Source: Opitutaceae bacterium EW11 (GTDB taxonomy: Bacteria; Verrucomicrobiota; Verrucomicrobiia; Opitutales; Opitutaceae). Taken from it: DNA of 64,000 bases. Position numbers and translations under genes: made by a program. The first letter of the stretch is position 1. Each line of letters opens with the position of its first letter. The stretch covers positions 1-64,000 of the forward strand of contig QAYY01000001.1 in NCBI GenBank assembly GCA_003054665.1, in the 5' to 3' direction. A model generated the notes under the pieces. It made no database searches. It saw only the letters and a program-made list of their open reading frames with translations, and was not told the origin of the DNA. Below, piece by piece: positions 8,427 through 14,973 of the stretch.

Positions 8427-9851
8427 ATGATGAAGGGAACGAGACTACCCCGGAGCTCCCCTGCGCTCGCGGCTTCTCTGCTCGCGATGCTGTTGACCTC
8501 GGCGCTGCTCGTTTCCGGCGCGTCGGCGGATGAAAAACCACGGCCGGTGTCGACCTACAGCGTTAGCCCCGAGATCCAGGCGGAGGCGCCCACGCGCACC
8601 GCGTCGGAAGCGAGACGGAGCCCTGTGACGACTCACCGCCTGGAATACTACAAGCTCGCGGAGCCGTATATCGTTCATCACCCGTTCCCCCAGGCGAGAA
8701 TCACACGCACCCACGGCCTGCGGCCGACCGTGTTTTCCCAGCAGGAAATGAACACCCATGCGCAGCGGGCGTTCGAACAGTGGGTGGAGCACTGGATCAC
8801 GACGTCCGATTGCCCGGCGGGCGCCGTCCGTCCGCACATGGGCCCCGGGCCCGGCCTGCTTTTCTATTCGGAGCCTTACGGCACCATCTCGGAGTTCGTC
8901 GGCTGGGGCATGCTGCTGACGGTGCTGATGGACAACGACCAGAATCGCTCCAAGGGCCTGTTCAACTCCCTCGACGCCTATCGCAAGGCTCATCTCAACG
9001 AATACGGCTTCATGATGAGCACGATCAACTATCACAAGCCGATGAACGCGTGGCATCGCGACGCGGCCACCGAGGCCGACGAGAACATGGCGATGGGGCT
9101 GCTGCTGGCGCACTACCAGTGGGGCAGCGATGGCGCCGTGAACTACCTCGCCGAAGCGAAGCAGTTGATCAACGCCCTCTCCAGGCACCTCGTGGAGCGG
9201 CCGGCGTACGCGCTCAAGCCAGCCGTCACCTGGGGCGGGAGCGAAGCCGTCGATCCCGCTTACTACGACTCCATCTACTACCCGCTCTGGTACAACCTCA
9301 CTGGAGACTCGACGTGGACCAAGCTGGATGAGAACTACCGAACGCTCGTCGCGTATTTCGTGAACAGATACGGAACAGGGCTGGTCCCGGAATGGTGCAA
9401 GGCCGACGGCACGGAGTCCCGCGGAGGCGGCAACGCGCTCGGCGCGGACTCGTATTTCTACGGCTGGGACGCGCACCAGGTCTCCACCAAATGGGCGATT
9501 CACTACGCCTGGTATGGGCGCACAAAGACTCCCGTCTTCGCCGATGCGGCGGACACGTTCGCGGCCTGGGTGAAGCGAGAGGCGAAGGGAGATCTCACCC
9601 GGCTCACCAATGCGTACACCCTGGACGGAATACCGCGAGGAACGTACTCCCGGCTACCGGGCATGGTCGGAATGATGGGCCTCTCCGGCATCGCCTCGCC
9701 GCAGAACCAGGATCTCGTCAACGACGCGTACCGGTACCTGCTGACGCTCGATGCGACACAGAGCTACAGCTGGGGCAGCGCCTCCGCAAAGCTGAGGGAC
9801 CTGCTGGTCTACTCCGGCAACTTCGTCAATTTCACCGACCTCGATCGTTGA
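8427..9851 (+). CDS. Glycoside hydrolase family 8, secreted
   Basis: A secreted 474-residue enzyme expected to cleave beta-1,4-linked polysaccharides (cellulose, chitosan or xylo-oligosaccharides) by inversion. The signal peptide is seen in ALAASLLAMLLTSALLVSG (about 14-32). Family hallmarks: YGTISEFVGWGMLLTVL, with Glu156 at the general-acid position, and the signature ATEADENMAMGLLLAH with Asp218. The aromatic-rich (alpha/alpha)6 pattern continues to the end (DSYFYGWDAHQVSTKW). Two Met codons occur at 8427 and 8430; either could be used. Absence of extra binding modules and the length of the catalytic domain suggest a stand-alone enzyme. The substrate within GH8 is open. Confidence 0.88.
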   Translation: MMKGTRLPRSSPALAASLLAMLLTSALLVSGASADEKPRPVSTYSVSPEIQAEAPTRTASEARRSPVTTHRLEYYKLAEPYIVHHPFPQARITRTHGLRPTVFSQQEMNTHAQRAFEQWVEHWITTSDCPAGAVRPHMGPGPGLLFYSEPYGTISEFVGWGMLLTVLMDNDQNRSKGLFNSLDAYRKAHLNEYGFMMSTINYHKPMNAWHRDAATEADENMAMGLLLAHYQWGSDGAVNYLAEAKQLINALSRHLVERPAYALKPAVTWGGSEAVDPAYYDSIYYPLWYNLTGDSTWTKLDENYRTLVAYFVNRYGTGLVPEWCKADGTESRGGGNALGADSYFYGWDAHQVSTKWAIHYAWYGRTKTPVFADAADTFAAWVKREAKGDLTRLTNAYTLDGIPRGTYSRLPGMVGMMGLSGIASPQNQDLVNDAYRYLLTLDATQSYSWGSASAKLRDLLVYSGNFVNFTDLDR

Positions 9852-10188
9852 CCGGATCGCCGGGTCTCTACTCTGTCGGCGGAATGCGGAGCCACCAGAG
9901 AAGGTCGCGTCTCACCTCGCAACTGCGGGCCTAAGAATACCCTCGGTGTTGAGAGTTGAGGGCGTGTCCCCTTTGACGCATGTTGCTGGAGACGCACGCC
10001 GTTCAGGCGACGCGGCTCATCAGCGAGTTCATCGTCGCGACCGGAGGCTAGCCGCCGAGCAAGTCTGGAAGCCGAGCTTGAACGGCCCCCTGCTTACCTA
10101 GGGCACGCCCTGCAACGGGAGAACGCCACGCGCCCGACAGCCGGGCGATCGATGTCACAGATCGCGCAGGCCGTTTGTCATCTTACCG
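9852..10188. other. Intergenic with repeat copy
   Basis: About 340 bp holding repeat copy B (9948-9971). A 23-codon frame at 9980-10051 has no recognisable homology. No promoter or structured RNA was identified. Confidence 0.5.
9948..9971 (+). repeat. Dispersed 24-bp repeat, copy B
   Basis: Identical over 24 bp to the copy at 8328-8351 and in the same orientation, about 100 bp after the GH8 stop codon. An ACCTCGCAACTGCG segment upstream parallels the ACTCGCAACCACG segment preceding copy A, indicating that the repeat is longer and imperfect. Confidence 0.85.
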
Positions 10189-10599
10189 ATGATGAATGCC
10201 TATTTGTCTCTCGTTTCGTTGCACGTCGCGTCGGCGATTTTCGGCCTGGGACCGCTGGGTGTGCTGGCCGTTTCGGCGAGCCGCTCGCCCGCTCCCGCCG
10301 ATCCGGAGCGCTTCGCCCGGCAGCTGAGGATCGTTCGCTGGGGATTGCTCGGGATGTTTCTGACCGGCGCCGCCCTGATCGCCGCAACCCATGGGGCGTT
10401 GGGCAAAACCGGCTGGATGCGATTTTCCTTTGCGCTGTTCGTGTTGCTCGGTGCGCTGCATGGGCTGACGTCGCGCTCTGTCGGCCGCGCGCTAAACCAG
10501 TCTCCGTTCGCGCAGCCGCGATCCACCGCACCGATGCTGTGGGCCATGTCCATCCTGGTCCTGGCCATCACCTATCTCATGGAGGCCAAACCATGGTGA
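10189..10599 (+). CDS. Small four-helix membrane protein
   Basis: A 136-residue integral membrane protein with four predicted hydrophobic helices: about 3-28 (SLVSLHVASAIFGLGPLGVL), 50-68, 75-92 and 113-131. A conserved-looking His sits in the first helix (SLHVASAI). The two adjacent ATGs at 10189 and 10192 are both usable. It precedes the DoxX-VOC-ECF41 cluster by about 100 bp on the same strand and may be transcribed with it. It may belong to a DUF2269-like group, but this is uncertain. Confidence 0.6.
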   Translation: MMNAYLSLVSLHVASAIFGLGPLGVLAVSASRSPAPADPERFARQLRIVRWGLLGMFLTGAALIAATHGALGKTGWMRFSFALFVLLGALHGLTSRSVGRALNQSPFAQPRSTAPMLWAMSILVLAITYLMEAKPW

Positions 10600-10702
10600 G
10601 CGACCTCCGGCGAGATCGTACAGAGACCAGCTTCTTGCGGTATTGACGCCACGGCGACGGTCGCCTGCCCGCCATCGATACCGGCTTCAACCCAAGCGAC
10701 TC

Positions 10703-11116
10703 ATGAAAAGAATAAACGCGATCTATTGGGCGAGCACCTTGCTGGTGTGCGCGGTGATGGCCTTCAGCGCGGTCAACTTCAACCTGTCTCATCCGCTGGG
10801 ACCGGCGACGTACAGCCGCGAGGGCGGCGCGTTCGGTCATTTGAAGCTCCCCGACTACCTGCGGATTGAACTGACGGCGGCCAAGGCGCTCGGCGTTCTT
10901 GCCCTGCTCGTGCCTGGCATTCCCGCACGTCTCAAGGGTTTCGCCTACTCCGGTTTCGCGATCACCTTGGTATCGGCAAGCGTCGCTCACTATTCGGTCG
11001 GAGACAGCGCGCTGTATATTATCGATCCCCTGATATTCCTCGGGCTTCTGATCGTTTCCTATCTCTGCTGGCAGAAGAACCAACGCGAGCCAGCCGCCGA
11101 CACGACAACGTCATGA
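10703..11116 (+). CDS. DoxX-like membrane protein
   Basis: A 137-residue membrane protein with four helices (about 6-26, 56-74, 80-98, 104-124). The pattern IELTAAKALGVLALLVPGIP, followed by KGFAYSGFAITLVSASVAH, is typical of DoxX-like proteins. The family is often found next to ECF sigma factors and small redox or VOC enzymes, which is the arrangement here. Its stop overlaps the next start in an ATGA (11113-11116), indicating translational coupling. Confidence 0.75.
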   Translation: MKRINAIYWASTLLVCAVMAFSAVNFNLSHPLGPATYSREGGAFGHLKLPDYLRIELTAAKALGVLALLVPGIPARLKGFAYSGFAITLVSASVAHYSVGDSALYIIDPLIFLGLLIVSYLCWQKNQREPAADTTTS

Positions 11117-11505
11117 ACCTCTCCGCCGTCAAAGTCGTGACCCGAGACGTGCGCGGTCTGGCGAAGTTCTATAGCGAACTCACGCGTTGGGCCGCGATTG
11201 GAAGCGACGACTATGTCGAATTCGCCGGACCGCACTCGACGCTGGCGATCTGCAGCGAGCGCTCCATCGAGCTGTTCGGCGCACGCGCCGCGATCGGGGG
11301 CTGCAACCGTTCGGTGATTTTCACCTTCGAGGTGCACGATGCCGACGCCGAATACCGCCGTTTGGCGTCGTTCGTCCCAGGCTTCGTCGAAGGTCCGAAA
11401 GACCGGCCCTGGGGCGACCGCACGATCCTGTTCCGGGATCCCGACGGGAACCTGATCAACGTCCGCGCCCGCAACCAGGGCACTCGAGACGTGAATCGCG
11501 GCTGA
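11113..11505 (+). CDS. VOC-family (glyoxalase-like) protein
   Basis: A 130-residue protein with the paired beta-alpha-beta-beta-beta modules of the vicinal oxygen chelate fold. It opens with VKVVTRDVRGLAKFYSELT and ends with the typical LFRDPDGNLINV. The segment FTFEVHDADAEYRRL marks the second module. The substrate is unknown. It is coupled to the upstream DoxX gene by a 4-bp overlap and lies 37 bp before the ECF41 sigma factor gene. Confidence 0.8.
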   Translation: MNLSAVKVVTRDVRGLAKFYSELTRWAAIGSDDYVEFAGPHSTLAICSERSIELFGARAAIGGCNRSVIFTFEVHDADAEYRRLASFVPGFVEGPKDRPWGDRTILFRDPDGNLINVRARNQGTRDVNRG

Positions 11506-11542
11506 CCTTTGCGCCCGTCGACGAAGCGATTTCTTTCGGAAA

Positions 11543-12424
11543 ATGTCCGACCAGGCAGCCCACGAGGAGATGGATCGATTGTTTCGCGAGCACCGCGACT
11601 ACCTGTTCGCGATCGCGTACCGGATGCTCGGATCGGTCATGGACGCGGAAGATCTCGTGCAGGAGACCTTCATCCGCTGGCAAAAAGCTCAGCCCCAGGA
11701 CCTGCGATCGGATCGTGCCTGGCTCACGACGGTGATCACTCGCCTCTGCATCAATCACCTCAAGTCCGCGCAGGTTATGCGCAAGGAATACATCGGACCG
11801 TGGCTCCCAGAGCCTTTGGTCGACGACGGTGCCGACCCGAATCTGAGCGATTCGTTGTCGATGGCCTTTCTCGTCGTGTTGGAAAACCTCTCCGCCACCG
11901 AACGGGCCGTGTTCCTTCTGCGCGAGGTTTTCGACTACGAATTCAGCGAGATCGCACGGACCGTGAAGAAGAGTCCGGACAACTGCCGTCAGATCCTTGT
12001 TCGGGCAAAGCGCCAGGTCGCAGCCCGACAACCGCGCTTCGAAAACTCGCCCGGCCAACACGAACCGCTGCTCGATCGCTTCGTGCAGGCGACGGCGAAA
12101 GGTGACGTGCCGGGGCTGATGGCACTGCTCGATGAACACGCAATGCTGGTCACGGACGGCGGCGGAAAGGCGCGCGCCCTCCTCCGTCCGATCGCCGGCT
12201 CGGACGGGATCGCGCGCGTGCTGATCGGCGGTATCCAGAAATTCGCTCCTGCCCACCGCACCTATGTGAGGGAAACGGTGAACGGCCTCCCGGGTTTGAT
12301 CGGCTACGACGAAGGCAGACCGACGACCGTCATCGTTTTCGGAATCCTCCGCGACAAGATCCACTCGATCCAGGTCGTGCGAAACCCGGACAAACTTCGC
12401 TCTCTGGCCGGCAGGCGGCGCTAA
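11543..12424 (+). CDS. ECF41-type RNA polymerase sigma factor with SnoaL-like C-terminus
   Basis: A 293-residue sigma factor. Region 2 is at about 5-75 (HRDYLFAIAYRMLGSVMDAEDLVQETFIRW), and region 4 at about 105-165 (ATERAVFLLREVFDYEFSEI). It is extended by a SnoaL/NTF2-like domain (about 180-290) that carries DGGGK at residues 205-209. This motif is a documented hallmark of ECF41, in which the C-terminal domain replaces a separate anti-sigma factor. The family usually controls an adjacent small operon of DoxX, carboxymuconolactone decarboxylase or oxidoreductase genes, matching the DoxX and VOC genes upstream. Confidence 0.88.
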   Translation: MSDQAAHEEMDRLFREHRDYLFAIAYRMLGSVMDAEDLVQETFIRWQKAQPQDLRSDRAWLTTVITRLCINHLKSAQVMRKEYIGPWLPEPLVDDGADPNLSDSLSMAFLVVLENLSATERAVFLLREVFDYEFSEIARTVKKSPDNCRQILVRAKRQVAARQPRFENSPGQHEPLLDRFVQATAKGDVPGLMALLDEHAMLVTDGGGKARALLRPIAGSDGIARVLIGGIQKFAPAHRTYVRETVNGLPGLIGYDEGRPTTVIVFGILRDKIHSIQVVRNPDKLRSLAGRRR

Positions 12425-12488
12425 GACGCGGACCTCTGTCGCAGTGAGCGATGAGACGAGGCGGCAGTGGCAGCGCGGAATCCGCGGA

Positions 12489-13352
12489 TCACTTCGTGGC
12501 CGCGCCCACCAGGCACTCGCCCGGTGCCTCGAAACCCTCCGGCGATTCGAAAACACGTACGGCCTCCGCGACCTCGTTCCAGACGGAGTCGCGCTCTTCG
12601 GCGGACAGCTTCGCCATCATGGCGTTGAAACCTCCAAAAGCCTCTCGGGTGAGTTGTGCGTAGTCGGCGGCGCTCGCCATCCGGTGAAGAATCGGCACCG
12701 CGTGAATCTCGGGATCTGCAAACCCGGCTTCGCGGAAAAGGCCTTCGAGTATCCCCGGTCCGCCAAGACAGAACGGGCCCGGCTGCCCCGGAACGGGAGG
12801 CGGGAGTTGCGCGCGCTGGCGGATGATGGAAATGGGGATCGATCCCCAACGGTTTCGTTCGGGCACGGAAAAGACCGCGGCGGCAACCCGCCCTCCAGGT
12901 TTCAGGACGCGGCGCCACTCGCGCAGCGCGGCGACCGCGTGCGGCATATACATAAGACCAAACCGACAGAGCACCGCGTCGAAGGACGCGTCCGGGAGAT
13001 CCAGTTTTTCGCCGTCCATGACGCGCGTCTCCATCTGGCTGAGTCCACGTTCACGAGCGACCTGACGCGCCAGTTCGACAATTCCTTCCGAGATGTCGGT
13101 CGCCAGCACGTAACCACGGGGGCCCGTTCGCTCGGCAGCGCTGATCGCCGGCTCGCCCGCGCCGGCAGCGATATCCAAAACGCGCATACCTGGTCGGATC
13201 AGAGCCCGCTCGAGCATCTGGAGGGTGGCGTCGCCGTACCAGCGGTTCAGAGTCGGACTCCAGCGGTGCCAGGCTTCGCCGTTCTTGTTCCACTGCTCTC
13301 GCTGGGCGTTCTTGTATTTCGCGGCGTCGAAGGACGATTGCTGCGGGGTCAT
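12489..13352 (-). CDS. SAM-dependent methyltransferase (UbiE/class I type)
   Basis: A 287-residue class I methyltransferase. Motif I is VLDIAAGAGEPAISAAE, the acidic end of strand 2 is VLATDIS, motif II surrounds LDLPDASFDAVLCRFGLMYM, and motif III is LKPGGRVAAAVF. A GAGGAG ribosome-binding site lies about seven bases before the ATG at 13352. The substrate is not indicated. The UbiE-like pattern is shared by many small-molecule methylases, so no pathway is assigned. It faces the ECF41 gene convergently with about 65 bp between. Confidence 0.82.
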   Translation of the reverse strand: MTPQQSSFDAAKYKNAQREQWNKNGEAWHRWSPTLNRWYGDATLQMLERALIRPGMRVLDIAAGAGEPAISAAERTGPRGYVLATDISEGIVELARQVARERGLSQMETRVMDGEKLDLPDASFDAVLCRFGLMYMPHAVAALREWRRVLKPGGRVAAAVFSVPERNRWGSIPISIIRQRAQLPPPVPGQPGPFCLGGPGILEGLFREAGFADPEIHAVPILHRMASAADYAQLTREAFGGFNAMMAKLSAEERDSVWNEVAEAVRVFESPEGFEAPGECLVGAATK

Positions 13353-13559
13353 GGGGTTCTCCTCTCTTGGGCGGTGTAGATGCGCTGCGAGCCGGAACGC
13401 TGCCAATGCGGAGTTTCGGCTGCCACGTTATTCGACAGCCCCAGCCGCATGGTGTCCCCGGGGAGAAACACTCGGTGCGCGTCGCCCATGTTCGCGTCTG
13501 CGCTTCTTCAGGTCTTTCAGGCCAAGCTGGTCCGAAGCAGGCAGCGAAAACCTCGGTAC

Positions 13560-13934
13560 TCACCGGACAGCCGCTCGCAGCATCCGATGGAGTTTCTCGT
13601 CGGCCTTCACGCCGGGAACGTGATTCATGGCCCAGAAGGCAAGTGCGCCGAGCACGGGCGCGAGTTCCCGGCCTTTGCGCGTGAGCGAGTACGCGTACCG
13701 CGGGGGATTCTCCTGGTAGGTCTTGCTCTCGATGATGCCCGCCTCTTCGAGACGCACCAGACGATCGGCGAGGATGTTGGTCGGGATCTTTTCGGGGGAC
13801 TGGGCGATTTCGCCAAAACGCGACTTGCCGTGAAACAGGTCGCGCACGACCAGCAGAGTCCAGCGATCGCCCAGAACGTCGAGCGAGGAGCCGATGGGAC
13901 AATGGGAACGCGAAATCGGTTGGGCACGAGGCAT
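13560..13934 (-). CDS. HxlR-family transcriptional regulator
   Basis: A 124-residue winged-helix regulator. The N-terminal Cys typical of redox-sensing members is in SHCPIGSSLDVLGDRWTLLV, and the recognition region is SRFGEIAQSPEKIPTNILADR, followed by the wing RLVRLEEAGIIESKTY. The start at 13934 is preferred over 13979: with the earlier start the strong inverted repeat at 13954-14005 would lie in the coding region. The repeat lies between this gene and the divergent membrane protein gene, so autoregulation and control of that gene are inferred. Confidence 0.85.
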   Translation of the reverse strand: MPRAQPISRSHCPIGSSLDVLGDRWTLLVVRDLFHGKSRFGEIAQSPEKIPTNILADRLVRLEEAGIIESKTYQENPPRYAYSLTRKGRELAPVLGALAFWAMNHVPGVKADEKLHRMLRAAVR

Positions 13935-13953
13935 GGCGAGAAACTGCACCCAT

Positions 13954-14005
13954 GACTTGCTAAGTGCAAGTGACTCCATCCCGTGTCACTTGCACTTAGC
14001 AAGTC
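13954..14005. promoter_or_regulatory. Double HxlR-type operator between divergent genes
   Basis: Two perfect 21-bp inverted arms (13954-13974 and 13985-14005) are separated by 10 bp. Each arm itself contains the palindrome ACTTGC-N5-GCAAGT, so there are two dimer-sized sites, one facing each gene. Position in the divergent promoter region of an HxlR gene makes regulator binding the obvious reading. Confidence 0.75.
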
Positions 14006-14027
14006 CCTCAACCACGAAACGCTCCCC

Positions 14028-14780
14028 ATGAATACGGACATCGTCAGCGCGATCGAACTCACCGCCTCCGCAGCCATCACCGTGGCCGCCTTGTCTTCCC
14101 TTCTTCCCACGCTTCGTGCCCGAACCAGCGCGCTCCTCCTCTTCGGCCTCTGGTTCATCGCCGTCGGCCTGTTTGGCGCGATCCAGCTTTTTGGGCCCAG
14201 GCATCTCGGTCCTCCCGGCCTGGGGCTCTCGGTCATGCTTCCCATCCTCGCGTTGACTGGAAGCGCGACGATGCACCCCGCCCTGCGCGTCCGTATTCGC
14301 GAAGCCCCCCTCACGCTCCTTATCGCCATGAACGCCCTTCGCGTGCTCGGCGTATCGTTCCTGATCTTGCTCGGTGAAGGGCGGATTTCTCCCACGTTCG
14401 CCCTGTCTGCGGGCTGGGGTGACATCGCCGTCGGGTTCGCCGCCGTTCCGGTCGCGCTCCTGGCCCGGCGCCGGTCCCCTCTGTCCGTCGGAGTCGTCGC
14501 GGTCTGGAATACACTCGGGCTGCTCGACCTGGTGACAGCGGTGGCGCTCGGAGTGATGTCGGCAGCAGGAACGCCGCTCAACTTCATCCACGAAGCACCC
14601 GGCTCCGGTGTCATGACGACGCTGCCCTACCTCTTCATCCCGGGTTTTCTCGTGCCGATCTTCGCCACATCGCACCTGCTCGTATACTACAAACTCAAGC
14701 ATCGCGCCTGGGGCACACATACCTCCATCGCCCCAGAGCCGGCGGAGGGAATACCGCTCAACTCACGGCAGGGCGCCTGA
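14028..14780 (+). CDS. Polytopic membrane protein, function unknown
   Basis: A 250-residue integral membrane protein with about seven hydrophobic helices (about 5-30, 37-57, 64-84, 93-113, 122-143, 153-180, 195-222). The motif GWGDIAVGFAAVPVALLARR resembles a widespread uncharacterised membrane family. It is divergent from the HxlR gene and shares the double operator, so it is likely the regulator's target. A detoxification, transport or quinone-related role is possible but not shown by sequence. Confidence 0.65.
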   Translation: MNTDIVSAIELTASAAITVAALSSLLPTLRARTSALLLFGLWFIAVGLFGAIQLFGPRHLGPPGLGLSVMLPILALTGSATMHPALRVRIREAPLTLLIAMNALRVLGVSFLILLGEGRISPTFALSAGWGDIAVGFAAVPVALLARRRSPLSVGVVAVWNTLGLLDLVTAVALGVMSAAGTPLNFIHEAPGSGVMTTLPYLFIPGFLVPIFATSHLLVYYKLKHRAWGTHTSIAPEPAEGIPLNSRQGA

Positions 14781-14794
14781 AGCACGCCGCTATT

Positions 14795-14818
14795 GTTGAA
14801 AGTTGAGGTCGTGTCCCC
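14795..14818 (+). repeat. Dispersed repeat, copy C (diverged)
   Basis: GTTGAAAGTTGAGGTCGTGT followed by CCCC. It differs from copies A and B at two positions and again lies just downstream of a gene in the sense orientation. The following bases CATCC also match copy A. Confidence 0.8.
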
Positions 14819-14973
14819 ATCCGCGCACCGCGGCTGCAGAGGAAATACGGAAAGCTGGCCCCGGGGTCGCCGCGGCGCCTCCCGGATGCTGCATTTTCTG
14901 AAGGGATATACGGCCGGGCGGTTTTATGTATCTGACGCGCTTCGTTCCCAGACTCCGACGCGCGCCCCCCCCC

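Noticed and set aside
9980-10051. 23-codon frame after the GH8 gene
   Set aside because: No ribosome-binding site or similarity; likely chance.
13935-13979. Upstream start for the HxlR gene at 13979
   Set aside because: It would put the strong inverted repeat inside the coding region, and the added residues are not HxlR-like.
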